Assembly (NCBI GenBank): GCA_036971715.1
Contig: JAVHJL010000012.1
Location: 434,001-498,000 of the forward strand
Direction of reading: 5' to 3'
DNA from: Arthrobotrys musiformis
Taxonomy: Eukaryota; Ascomycota; Orbiliomycetes; Orbiliales; Orbiliaceae
Length of the DNA stretch: 64,000 bases
The stretch's first letter is position 1; each line of letters begins with the position of its first letter. A program made the position numbers and the translations under genes. Positions 22,380 through 32,924 of the stretch are shown piece by piece. The notes under the pieces were generated by a model, which was not told the origin of the DNA, did no database searches, and worked only from the letters and a program-made list of their open reading frames with translations.

Positions 22380-23904
22380 AATAGGCGAGTGTGGGGTTAT
22401 TGCTGAGATGATAGCATAGCTAGAGAGTGTGTAAAATCCAGGAAACGGAGACAGATGCTTGTGGACCTCTCTATCATTTAATCTTGGACCAGCCTGGTTT
22501 GAAACCCGATGATCAGAACAAAAAGCCAACCGTGAGTCTGCGTATAGTTGGTACGAACAAAGAATTGATATTCGTGAATGGTGCAACATATCGGAATCCA
22601 TACTGAGAAATGATAAGGAATGGGTACTAAAAAGAGCGAAGTATCTGGGAGTAGATAGTTGTCGACTTAGGGAGCATGGGGATACCATAATATAGAATGC
22701 GGGTATGCAAGGGTGATGCTAAGGTATACCTATGGTTTGTAACCCAAATATTATTATCAACGACGCCCCTGATTTGGATCCCGATTCACCGCTTGGCAAG
22801 ATTAGCACGATGAATCGTTCGTTAATATGATAACTAGCCATGCATAATTCACATTCTTCGATTGTCAAACCAGCACCCCTCTAACTAGTGCCTAGGCTCC
22901 AGGCTAGCACCCTTCTACATATGCAGAGCTCAAGACTGCAGGCGCAAGCTTGGTAAAAACCACCCATTCTCGTCTTCGGTAGACTACAACATCTCCGTAC
23001 GGGATACTATTTTGAGTCCGCATTTTCCTTTATTCTTGTCTGAATATCGTAATACTCTTACTGATGCCGTGCCGTCCGGCCTGCACCATGCAAAAGCTCC
23101 ACCCTTCTAAAGCCATTGTACCAACCGATATCATAGGACGGTTGACCAGTTATATCTCGCATATCAAATTTGCGGGCCGGCTTCATATCCCCAAATTAAG
23201 TAATTCTACTCTAGCCCGCATAATTGTGACTGGAAATGCATGTCATATGGTCCTTTAGCCTTCTGTTCTGTTGAATCATATGTAAATAATGTCCCTACTT
23301 TGTACAGATTCAGAGATACCCTTCGACATCAGATTACCTTACACCTGGCTCCACTCCTGCTTCCCAGACCTAAACACCCCACCACGCAAGCGCATGTATA
23401 CCGCAAATAGACTCTACTTTACGCTACAGTACGATCTCAGACTTGATATTCCGCATGAATGTGATCTCCGCTAATTCAGCCCCTACAACGTGATATAAGG
23501 TGGAAAATCAGAACATTGAAATCTAGGAAGCAGTGGATGACACAGCGAAGAAAACATAACGAACAAAGCTAACAATTTGAAGCACATAATCTATATAAAC
23601 CACCAGATAGTACAAAGCCCTAATTTCTTATAGTCTATCCCACATCTACCAACCATACAAGTCGACTCTGCGAGTAAGCAAGTAACATCATTTTAGTAAG
23701 GGAAGGTAGCGATTCGGGTTTTGCCACCCTGAAAGGAGGAATACATGCAGACGGAATAAGCGAGGGTGAAAGAAACATCTAACTACTGGGATGGTCTTCC
23801 TCAGCCCAAATGTGACCCCAAAAATGCACGGACTGCTTTAGTTGTGACGTTTTTCCAGCTATGTCGCTCCGTACCTGCCGAGTTTTAAGTATAATACATT
23901 TTGA
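22380..23904. other. Intergenic, no gene supported
   Basis: Open frames at 23064-23258 and 23289-23474 have cysteines but no start context, intron or domain support. The upstream extension of the F-box frame (22380-22688) is regarded as 5' leader. Confidence 0.4.
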
Positions 23905-24855
23905 GAGGTACCTTGAGCTCAAGCATGAAGCCCAGGCTAAAAAGGGTTATGCCGGAGGGAAGGCTTCTTTTAAACCGTAGCTCCCCCTCCTCTCTCTCAC
24001 ACCCTTGCCATCTTGTAAATAGTTTCTCCTTATAGCTCTCAGGACGAGACCACTACAATCTCAGGTTTGTGGTCTACTACTTTTACCAATCAATCACCGT
24101 GATACGTTAGTATTTTTTTTTTTTTTGCCCTAGGCCCTCCCATAGCCTTTACACGTCTACCTTTAAAATTCCCATAAAAGAATCAAACTCGAGAAAAAAG
24201 ATCCCAGAATACCACGCCAGCATCGCCTTCATCATACACCATGTCCACTTCGACGAATCCTCCGCTATATAACCAACCCGATACCCCACCTGACGTCGTT
24301 TCAAGTCATATCCACCAACCTCCGCTCGACGAGATCACCAGAAATAACGGCGGTGATAAAGAGGCCGCCCACAACTTAGACGACGCAGGCCGCGATGCGA
24401 GCTTAAAACAGCGGGCCGTAGGCGACATATTGGGGAAGCTCGATACGATATTTCAAGAAGGCACTGTTAGATCAGCAGAAGGGTTTTTAGAAAGTCTAAT
24501 AAGGAATCCAGAAAAGAAAGCACAATTCGAGTACATTACGGACATGGAAGATGTTGGGGAAGGTGATTCGATGTTTCTCCAGAGGGCCCGTATCTTGAAG
24601 GAGTATTCAAGCCTATCTAAACTGTCCCGCGGTGGCGAGAAAAGCAAATACAGACTTAAGTTGGGTCCCATCGAAGACTATCTGAAGAAACACGTGCACG
24701 TATATGATCACAGAGGTTTTCCCATCGACCTGAGTTCTATATATATAATGAAGGAAGCGAAACACTTCCTTTACTTTAGACACAAATGGGAGGGGCTGAA
24801 AATGAAAGAACCAGATATTGCGGATTTGTTTCGGGGAGGAAGTATCTAGAATACT
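23905..24855 (+). repeat. Segmental duplication copy B (promoter plus orphan gene)
   Basis: Direct-orientation counterpart of 15510-16525. The promoter-side core GGTACCTTGAGCTCAAG, a TTTTAAACCGTAG block and a GTTAGTATTTT run align in order with copy A, followed by the paralogous coding region. Copies are about 8.4 kb apart. Confidence 0.65.
24241..24849 (+). CDS. Orphan protein, 202 aa, paralogue of the gene at 15899
   Basis: ATG in good context (CACCATGTCC), single exon. Disordered N-terminus, then a conserved region beginning near residue 60: NPEKKAQFEYITDMED, GEGDSMFLQRARILKEYSSL, SRGGEKSKY, HVHVYDHRGFPIDLSS, ending KMKEPDIADLFRGG. No transmembrane or secretion signal. The pairing with 15899 and the duplicated upstream DNA point to regulated expression of a small gene family, which is inference. 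Function unknown. Confidence 0.7.
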   Translation: MSTSTNPPLYNQPDTPPDVVSSHIHQPPLDEITRNNGGDKEAAHNLDDAGRDASLKQRAVGDILGKLDTIFQEGTVRSAEGFLESLIRNPEKKAQFEYITDMEDVGEGDSMFLQRARILKEYSSLSKLSRGGEKSKYRLKLGPIEDYLKKHVHVYDHRGFPIDLSSIYIMKEAKHFLYFRHKWEGLKMKEPDIADLFRGGSI

Positions 24856-25141
24856 GTTATACATATCGTTATAAAATTTATCAACCAAAAACCTTCACTG
24901 TGACCGCCCTAAAGAGTTTGCGCAACTCGATATATGTACAGGTGGCGCCTAATTGTTGGGCGCATCATTCACCGCTGTCGAGCCAAATACAATTCGGATT
25001 GCCGTAGGAAGCATGCGATACAACGGGGTCACGCTCGGCCGCTCGTGTGGACTCGGTACTACCGCTCGTGGTAGTATTAATGTGTTTGTGATACCAATAT
25101 TACGGTACAACGATTCGAAGAGGCTGACTCAATGTGCGTTA
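24850..25141. other. Intergenic, no gene seen
   Basis: 3' flank of copy B; short frames only. Confidence 0.3.
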
Positions 25142-25342
25142 TTAATTTCTAGCCTCGAGGCCAGAAGGTGTGCTTATTAATTTCTTTATGGTGGTAGTCG
25201 TTGTAGAATCGCTAATTGTTCCCCTTTTGCATTTGGGACACCGATTACCGAGGCATAACGGGAGACCGCCTCCGGCATTGAGAGCCGAGAGATAAATTAG
25301 CACTAGCACGAATAACAACGATGAAACGCTGATAACTTTCAT
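25142..25342 (-). CDS. Small secreted Cys protein, 66 aa
   Basis: True ATG at 25342. The first 22 residues form a strong signal peptide (MKVISVSSLLFVLVLIYLSA). The short mature part holds three clustered cysteines (LCLGNRCPKCKRG) and a Thr-rich tail. It resembles the size and composition of fungal small secreted proteins, but no family is recognised. An intron could extend it, since the frame ends GLEARN without an obvious mature domain. Extracellular location is inferred from the leader only. Confidence 0.45.
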   Translation of the reverse strand: MKVISVSSLLFVLVLIYLSALNAGGGLPLCLGNRCPKCKRGTISDSTTTTTIKKLISTPSGLEARN

Positions 25343-25782
25343 TATAGTGAGGTTGCTTAGGAGGAGTATAGCAGTCTAGTGTCGAAAGACGATTTCTTGG
25401 TCTTTAGGGAAACTAGCTAGGAGGAAACTAGATTGAAAGTAAAGCTTTAGCGATATGGGGAGTGTATGGAAACCAGACCAAATGTATGCATACGTATGTA
25501 GATAGTTCAAGGTGTAAGGTATGAGGGGAACAGTATTTATCGTGCGGAGGTCGTTGCCTGGACATCTGGGCTATATGTCGGGGCTCGACGCTAGTATGGC
25601 TAAATTCGATGGTAAGGTCGGCATGCACCAGCTGCACATCGTAATTATTGAAGCGCTAGTGGTGATTACTAGATGACGTCATACTGTAACACCACTCCGA
25701 CTCTAGTTAAACACCTGCATGCAACTATGAACAGTTCGCTGGGATTTTGTATTGAGGGGTTGTGCAAGGTACTGTCGATAGA

Positions 25783-25971
25783 TTAAATGCGCACGAAGGG
25801 TTGGCTGAAAGCTTGTTGTCGCGACGTCGTTGGAGAACCTGCTTGAATACAATGGTAAATCGTTTCCAGACATTTTTCAGGCCATAAGTTTGCAAATGCG
25901 CAATTTAGGCTTAATATCGATATCCCAGAGACCGATGAAGTTGCAAATATTGCGAATGGGATTAAATTCAT
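25783..25971 (-). CDS. Possible small secreted protein, 62 aa
   Basis: ATG at 25971 with a hydrophobic leader (MNLIPFAIFATSSVSGISIL) and three cysteines (LNCAFANLWPEKCLETIYHC). No further support; it may be spurious. Listed because it neighbours the clearer small secreted protein at 25142. Confidence 0.22.
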   Translation of the reverse strand: MNLIPFAIFATSSVSGISILSLNCAFANLWPEKCLETIYHCIQAGSPTTSRQQAFSQPFVRI

Positions 25972-26008
25972 AAATCTTCCTTTATTTCAAAACAAAATTA
26001 AAATATCG

Positions 26009-26866
26009 TTAGCAGTCTTCGGTAGTTTCGGGCTCGAGGTCGGCGTCTTGGGACGAGACGAGATCGAGGTTGTCATTCTGATGACCGCGCAAGTGATTCA
26101 AAAATAGCCAATAAGCGTAGGATTCAAATGGTTCTGGGCGCACTGATAAGTTGTTGAAGGTCTTTTGTATGATAATGGCATCGAGGATTCGGGCAAGATG
26201 GTGCTGTGGCATGCGCGACTTTGTAATTTTATCGATGTCGTGATCTTCGACATAGGCATTATGGATCGCCTGAACGGCTGCCTGAGGATGTTAGTTCGTC
26301 AACTCGATTATGAAGTTAATCCTGGCCTACCAGACCTTACCTTGATGTCGGCCCAATCTTGATTAAGGGTGGCACCCAATATCGCGCGGAACTTCTTTAC
26401 TGTTAAACCTTGTAGGTACTCTTCTGAATATTGTATCGCGGCTTTCATTCTCGACTTCCTTTCTTCTGTTAATTCTTGATGGAAAATATTGTCCGCTAGA
26501 TACCGCCGGTCTGGGTCAAGAGATGCAATGCGGTTGCGCATACGTGTATCGGCCTTCGATCGTCGGGAAAGCATAGCCGGGAGTTTGTTGCCGTGAATAG
26601 TCGATGGAAAGGGAGTACAATCTTGCTGACAGGAAAAGTACGTAGAAAAGAATTTGTCGCACCAACCCGCGCTCACTTATTTTGTTGGCGCGGAACATAT
26701 TTCTAATCTGGTAGAAGGGATCTGACTCACCTGGATGGCCACGAGTTGATCGGAAGTAACGGAGGCGATCACCAGTAGTGGCTAATGTTGGCAAACCGAT
26801 TGTGTCAATTATAGATCCGGCGGGGTGTGGGGCAAAAGGCCGTGAGGAGCTCACAAAACATGGCAA
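26009..26866 (-). CDS. Multi-exon hypothetical protein
   Basis: Last exon 26281-26009 and middle exon 26621-26341 join across a 59-nt intron (26340-26282, donor GTAAGG, acceptor CTCAG) in frame: NQDWADIK then AAVQAIHNAYVEDHDIDK. A first exon ending near 26731 (donor GTGAGT) or near 26676 (GTGAGC) contains GLPTLATTGDRLRYF; which donor is used is uncertain. No ATG was found for exon 1, so the 5' end is unresolved. The C-terminal part is helical (QYSEEYLQGLTVKKFRAI, HHLARILDAIIIQKTF) with an acidic tail. No known domain. The exon structure is convincing; function unknown. Confidence 0.55.
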
Positions 26867-26916
26867 AGCGGGGATCCGGATGAGTGGTAAGTTCGGTTAA
26901 CACAGTCGATCCAGTA

Positions 26917-26974
26917 AATATGGTAAATGCAGTAAATGCAGTAAACGCAGTAAATGCAGTAAATGCAGTAAATA
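26917..26974. repeat. Nonamer tandem repeat (GTAAATGCA), about 6 units
   Basis: Near-perfect 9-bp units with one GTAAACGCA and one GTAAATATG variant, just upstream of the minus-strand gene at 26009. On the minus strand it reads as an in-frame Phe-Thr-Ala repeat with no ATG. Length in codon multiples may be coincidence. Confidence 0.75.
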
Positions 26975-27167
26975 CCTCTCACTTAGAAACGGCGGTGTGA
27001 ATATGCTCACGAGACTGGTGTAAAAACGGGCGGCTCCTAGCGAATTACGGGTTTCCATGACCGACTTAGCTGTTGTTCCGCGAATACGAATTAAGAAGAA
27101 ACAGCGCAGGAAAATCTTTGAGAATTACCTCAATCAGCATATTCAATACAAAATATACCCAAACTCC

Positions 27168-27233
27168 GCCTCATACCTAGACCGCACAAGCTCAAGCTCG
27201 GCCTCGTATCTAGACCGCGCAAACTCAAGTTCT
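27168..27233 (+). repeat. 33-bp tandem duplication
   Basis: Two adjacent copies of a 33-bp unit (GCCTC[A/G]TA[C/T]CTAGACCGC core). It lies in a short plus frame (27057-27290) where it encodes ASYLDR twice. Whether that frame is a gene is unclear; it has an ATG and a basic N-terminus (RIRIKKKQRRKIFENYL) but no other support. Confidence 0.6.
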
Positions 27234-27487
27234 GTCTCCCTTAAACATCTCGCACCACAAGCCACTCAAAGGTTCTATTATGCCGTCTAGCAACCCGTCT
27301 CGACTTGGGGCCCTAAATACCCATTGCAATATTCCCTTCACCCCAACAACCGTACCCGCAACTCCACTACGTATATAACCATTACGTCCACCTAACAAGA
27401 CTTTAAGATCGTTAAAAAAAAGCGGTCGGGTTGTGGCTACGGCGAAATCTCTCCGGAAGTCAATTGTTGGTTTGGTACACGAAGGGG

Positions 27488-28140
27488 CTAGCCGATACTG
27501 GCGAAATCAAGAAGCCCTAGTACCACTGTCGCTGGACCCTCTGAACCTTTCTTCTTTCGTCGTTTCAGCGCATCCCCTCTTGTAGTTAACAAGATTTTCA
27601 AAGCCCAATTTTCTTCGCAGCGTTTCAATCGTTCAACGATAAATACGATATCTTCTTCTTTCGATAATGCGGCATACGCTTCCGCGATGGCGTCCACCTG
27701 AAGGTCATAATCCTGGCTGTTAAAGTCGTAAGAGTTATTGGCGCCCCATTTATGTACCCTTCCATTTATCATAACATCTTCCGCGTATTTGTTCACAACT
27801 TCTTTTAAAACTCTCTGTATTTAAGCTGATTAGAAATTTTGCTGGGCGTGGCGAGCGTGGATTCACCCACCAAAACGGTTCCCCATACATCCTTAGCAGA
27901 TTTCGTAGTCGGCCAATCTGGATACTGCATCTTAACATGCTCCCCATCTAAGGTATCTTCCGGGACTCTGAGGGCTTCTCGAACTCGTGCTATCTTCTTC
28001 CCGCTGATTTTTTCGATTGGTCGGCCTTGGGCGTTGTCGTTGGGCTGCTGAGGTGAGGCGGAGATAGAGGTTGATGTAGACGCCTCCGCATCAGAGTCCG
28101 GTAGTAGAATTCTTGTCTTCCAGTCGAACCCCCCCGCCAT
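27488..28140 (-). CDS. Two-exon hypothetical protein, 198 aa
   Basis: Exon 1 is 28140-27871 (ATG; MAGGFDWKTRILLPDSD). The intron is 27870-27815 (56 nt), donor GTGGGT, branch TCTAATC, acceptor ACAG. Exon 2 is 27814-27488. The join is phase 0 (DVWGTVL then RVLKEVVNKYAEDV). N-terminal Ser/Thr-rich disorder, then a helical C-terminal half (DAIAEAYAALSKEEDIVFIV, LKRCEENWALKILLTTRGD) with a basic patch KRRKKKG. No family recognised. Good internal consistency between exon phases and composition. Confidence 0.6.
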
Positions 28141-29176
28141 GATTTCGGGGTTTAGAGACGTTTATTTGATTTTAGGCCTTAGAAAGCCTGCAAATTTTGC
28201 AAAAAGCGCTGGTAGACGTGGACAAAGGCCCAGCATCCAAATTTAGAAACGATGTCTTGGCACTATATTACAGCAGCACAACACGTTCCACATCTAGACT
28301 CGGATGCACCCCGCCTGCAACTGTTTCGAATTCGATAGTCACCACATCTCCCGTCCAACGGTTCGGCAGGTATTAACACTTTAAGTAGGTAAGTGTGGTT
28401 CCTAGGGCATTACCTGAGCATTTTCTGCTCTACCTAGCCCATAAACTCTAGGCTATATACGCTGCTGACGGCCGATAACAACCTATCTAGAAGGGCAATC
28501 GACTCGGTACCTCAATACCTATAGATAAAAGAATTTGCGCTGGCTACCTGAAGCTTGTCAGTCATCATTTGGCATGCTTCACCAATGTACCAGCGGCTTC
28601 TGTGCTTCGGACCCTAACCATAGCCTCTGTCTCGAGCGCTCGGGACTGAAGCTAAGCCGTGGCAAAGGCCACTGTTTGCGTTCTTTTAGCATTAGGATTC
28701 TAGGGCTTTGCATAAATAGAGTAATGAAACCTTCGTTCGGGAAACACTAACACGCTTCCAGCGCCAAGCTCTAGATTAACCAGAGATCCCGTACCCACCT
28801 GGGTAGGAGCGGCCTACACCCACCCCCACTATCAACCCCTAGACCCCCGCGTTTTATATGTTGGACATTAGTATACTGCTATGGTTCGGTGCTCCCACAC
28901 CTATCCGAAAAGATGGCACCACGCGGGTAAAGGGCTTTGCTATATCTTTGAGAGCGATTCAGTATCACATCGCTCTCGAAGTTTCGGTTAATCGGCTGGT
29001 AGCTCATAAAAAGTGGAATAAGGCTGATAGGGGCGCGGGGAATAGGAGGCAAGGAAGTCCAGCTGTTCTGACCGCGGCCATTGAGCTTAGGTGGTAGTTT
29101 ACTTCTCGCCGACCAACAAGGAATTCTCTGTTCTTGCCAGCTCATAACTTATAATTAATTCATTTACATAATAACC

Positions 29177-29209
29177 CGCCCCCCCCCCAAAAAAAAAAAA
29201 AACCCCCCC
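29177..29209. repeat. C-A-C homopolymer patch
   Basis: A run of nine Cs, thirteen As and eight Cs back to back. Likely prone to sequencing and replication slippage. Confidence 0.75.
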
Positions 29210-29736
29210 CGCACAAACCACGGATGGACGAAAAGGGACACATACAAATGCCGAGGCCTCTTTCGATCATGGGCCACGTTGCAGCTCGAGGGCCCAACTG
29301 AACTTCATGGGGATACATTGATGTGCCGTTTTCATGCATTAGTTATAAAGCCGGCAGAGCAGGATTTGGAAACTGTCCGACCTTGGAGGGACGGCACCCA
29401 AATAGCTTCGGAAATTTCCGGTTAATAGAGCATCTTATTGGTGCTTAAATACAGGCATCTTAGAATTCCGGTCCCCTTGGCGGCATGAGCCTTGATAGTT
29501 CCATTTTCCACTCTCAACATGTGTGCATGGGTGTTATATATTTTCTTCTTTTCCTGTCGGTTCTCGATTTTCAGGCAGATACCTATTCCAAGTGAGATAG
29601 ACACTTACGGAAAGTGGGGCCGGTTTTCGAGTCTTTTCGGCTTTGGTTCATGAATTCGGGGCTGATCTCATTCCGGACCAAACAGCCCATGAACCTAGCG
29701 AGACGAGGTCTGAGCGGCGCCTTGACTAAATTGTGA

Positions 29737-29830
29737 GACGGTGGTACGCTTGTCACGATGGTACGCTTGTCACGACGGCTCAGCTGCCACGGCGGTTCAG
29801 CTGCCACGACGGTTCAGCTGCCACGATAGT
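29737..29830 (+). repeat. 17-bp minisatellite
   Basis: Two units of GATGGTACGCTTGTCAC followed by four of the related CACGACGGTTCAGCTGC type. Not obviously coding. Confidence 0.75.
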
Positions 29831-30243
29831 TAGCATGGTTTCTTTTGCACTAATCCTCGTCACGAATATTCATGCATACTTGCATGATCAAGGCGGAGGT
29901 GATCTCGATAGCCCCTTAATATCATTTCGTCCACACTTAGGTACACAAACCCAAGTACCGTAACTCCAGGTACCTAACCGCCAAGTATATATGTGATATA
30001 ACGTGCATAAGCTATATAAAGAGTTAGGTATTAGAGGTTATGTCGGTTTGATGCATATGTCACATTCTCGCGCGCCATAGTTCCGTCCCAACCTCAATTA
30101 ATTGCAATTCCGCGTTTGCGTTTGCGTTTCGAAATTTCTTTCACAGAGTTAACTTTACTCTCGAGCTCCACAAGACATCGATATCGAACGTCCTATTCTA
30201 TCTGGCTCTGGTTACTTTGTTTTAGCAGTCAGCTACAGCTTCC

Positions 30244-30636
30244 ATGGCCTTGCTTGACCAGAAGTCGGGCCGGCCTGTCTGGACCACCTTGGGTGAGGTT
30301 AGGAACGAGACCAGGCCTGCCCAAGAAACCACGCCCAAATCGATGAGCCCCAAAGAAGCGAACTCTATCCAGCGAGGGGCTCTAGACTCCAACGCAGAGT
30401 GCTCTGTTTGGTTGGTTTATCACAACATATCTCCGAAGCCCCTCGAAGTCGAAGCGACCAATATCGTTTTCTCTGTTTCAGCGTTGCAAAATGAAATACA
30501 ATCAGCGTCACCGGAAACAAATATACGGTCATTGCTTATTGAACCGGATAGATTCACGCTCCATGTAGGCTTCCCTAAAGTCAAGAGCTACCGGTTTCAT
30601 GAATTTCATAGCGCGGACCTCTGCACATTTGATTAA
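30244..30636 (+). CDS. Possible hypothetical protein upstream of the dispersed module
   Basis: A 130-codon frame from ATG 30244 (MALLDQKSGRPVWTTLGEV), with protein-like composition in the C-terminal half (IRSLLIEPDRFTLHVGFP). It ends eight bases before the ATG of the module at 30645. It might be the 5' part of the same ancestral gene in another frame, or an independent short gene. No domain recognised. Confidence 0.3.
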   Translation: MALLDQKSGRPVWTTLGEVRNETRPAQETTPKSMSPKEANSIQRGALDSNAECSVWLVYHNISPKPLEVEATNIVFSVSALQNEIQSASPETNIRSLLIEPDRFTLHVGFPKVKSYRFHEFHSADLCTFD

Positions 30637-30644
30637 TGATCTAT

Positions 30645-30966
30645 CCGAAATTTGAGCTGGGGCCCCTAAAGAGAGGCTCTAATTGGGTAACAAGGTTAAA
30701 GCAGGCAGTAAGATATCACATGACCCCAAATGAAAATGTTAATTAACTAACGATATCTACTGATCTCATAGGCTGAGGAGAGAGCTGTAGATATTCGGGT
30801 TGAATCCTTTGACAATCTATTCTGGGTCGTATTGGTCGGAGATTCGAAGATAGATTTCAGTGAAATCGCATTAGGCATGTGGTGGACTGCCATTAAGGTC
30901 AACTCGCGGCTACTTTCCTATGGACCGAGCCCTAAATATTTAAAAAAAAACTTCAAGTCAACCGCC
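30645..30966 (+). CDS. Dispersed coding module copy A, intron-containing
   Basis: Two short exons in one frame. Exon 1 encodes MIYPKFELGPLKRGSNWVTR. The intron is about 30711-30772 with GTAAGATATC donor, CTAAC branch and TCATAG acceptor. Exon 2 encodes AEERAVDIRVESFDNLFWVV, then LVGDSKIDFSEIALGMWWTA. The inverted copy at 54090-54440 has the same intron at the same place, and most codon differences between copies are synonymous or conservative, which favours coding. About 88 codons; probably a fragment of a larger coiled-coil gene family. Function unknown. Confidence 0.5.
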
Positions 30967-31397
30967 TAGCTCAAAAACATAGGGAAATTAAGGGCGGGAT
31001 TTGATGGACCTCGGCATACATTAGTGAACAAGCACCTTAAAGTCCCCCCACGCATCGTGGTTTAAGATATTCAATATTTACCCATAGATAGGTACCTATG
31101 TATGTACAAGTTAGGTAGTTAGCTCTATCGATATCTTATTCTATTCAACATTAACTGCTCTGTGGCGGAAATCAAGGGCTATTTGTAATTAATGGGGGGG
31201 TCAACCTCGGGAAGCCCCGGAAGAAATCAAAGCGGTTAAAGACTTTATAAAAGTTTACGAACTACCCATCAAACATGGACATGCGAAGAAGATACTATAA
31301 TATTTACCTACTCTCACTCTCTATTTGCGACCATCAAGCCCAAGTTAGGACTGAAATCCTCTCTAGCTTATCGACGACTTGTTATCATTAATCCGCT
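30967..31397. promoter_or_regulatory. Upstream region of the ankyrin gene
   Basis: A 430-bp non-coding interval with a C/T-rich stretch before ATG 31398. No specific site assigned. Confidence 0.3.
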
Positions 31398-32924
31398 ATG
31401 GACACCCCGAATCAACAGAAATATTTTAACGTCTTTTTGTCCGCATCTGCAGTTCGTATTCGAAACGATGATTCGGATCCCGTGGCACTCCTCTTGAGTA
31501 TAGCAGAACTATATCGTTGCAACCGGCGTTCTTGTGAGCCACTCGCACAACTTTCGACGCTCTCCGGACTCCAAGAATCCATGATAGAAATCGCCCCACA
31601 TGCCGTCAAAAATATATCAATTTATAAAAATGTCAGGAGGCAGCTACAAAAATATATTTCAAAGGTTTACGAATTAGAGCTGTCCGAACCGCCCAGCGTG
31701 GAATGTCTTTCAACGACAGATTTTTGGGCCCTAGCTGCGATAGCCCAAGCCGCTATCCAAACTCAACGAAAACTTCCGCGAGATTTCTTTAAACCTCTTC
31801 GTATAGGAGACGTCATTTCGACTACATGCTGGAGGTCATGGACAGGCGCATATCTTATATGCTGCTGTAAATTATTCGAACCAGCGTTCAACACGAACCC
31901 GCCTATTTTCTCTCTAAAGGCTCCCCGCTATACTTCTCTCCAAGAACCCTCAGGCGCTATTTCTTCGACAATCTATCCAGATCCCCTATCTGTTCACAGT
32001 AGCCAGTTTCTGAATGAATCGAAAAATTTCACCTGCGTTATATGCAATCAAAAACGCTTATATCTATCCGAATATTCCCTACAACTGCACTGGCGGTCCT
32101 GTCACCTCAAACACGCTGATTTCTCTCGATATTGGCCGGAACAATGTACCGCCTGCTTCTCTTATTTGCCGTATGGCGTTTCTAAAGATCGGCCAAGAAA
32201 AGATTCCACTCGTCAAAAGTTTGATGTCATGAAGCGATTCCGTAAAGCCCTAAAACACGAAGATTGGGACGAAATATTCAGTATCTCCAGCAACAAAGAA
32301 TATGCAGGGTGGAATCTCAAAGTCTCCAAGATTAAGGAGGCCCCAGTAACAGTCGACGCTCCCGCGTGGTCCGGCTCTCATTATCCATGGGGGCTAACAA
32401 ACCTCATCGCTATCGCCGCGGCGATTCCATCAATATACTCTGCACTAGCAATTCAAATCCTTTATAACAATGGAGCAGATATCGAACACGCCGGACCCGA
32501 ACAAGTCCACCCCATCCACATTGCCTCTCGTCAAAATACCTCCGGAGCCCTTCGCCAACTTGTCAAGTTGGGGGTGGATATCGAGGCTAAAACCATAACC
32601 GGCAAAACGCCCATTCATTATTGCTCCTGAATAGGGGCAGGAAGTGACGATATCAGCTTTTTGGACATATTGATACCGGCTAGTGCGAATATTAACTCGA
32701 GAACCAAGGAAGGCTATTCTCCGATTCATTGGACAATGATGTGGAACCGCGATAATACTCTCGCCTTGAAAAGGCTGCTCCTGGTGCCAGGAATTCAAAA
32801 ATATACAAAGACGGACGATGGAAAAGGCGTATGGGAATTTTTTATGGAAGAGAAGGAGAAAAAAAGAGGTTGCGAGAGGACGGAAGTCTTGCACGTGCTT
32901 CGTAGCCACCATCTTTGCAAATAG
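31398..32924 (+). pseudogene. Zinc-finger and ankyrin-repeat protein with internal TGA
   Basis: ATG 31398 opens a 410-codon frame closed by TGA at 32628-32630. The same frame then stays open to 32924 and continues the ankyrin repeats. About 508 codons overall. Residues about 213-235 hold a C2H2-like finger (FTCVICNQK, then LQLHWRSCHLKH). Ankyrin-type repeats follow from about residue 350: NNGADIEHAGPEQVHPIHIA, LVKLGVDIEAKTITGKTPIH, and after the stop SANINSRTKEGYSPIHW. Ankyrin repeats mediate protein binding. One nonsense change, from recent mutation or a sequencing error, best explains the break; no splice pair was found that removes it cleanly. Confidence 0.68.

Larger units (their letters stand above)
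28141..30243. other. Gene-poor stretch with low-complexity DNA
   Basis: Holds a C/A homopolymer patch (about 29177-29209), the minisatellite at 29737 and short unsupported frames. No gene claimed. Confidence 0.45.
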
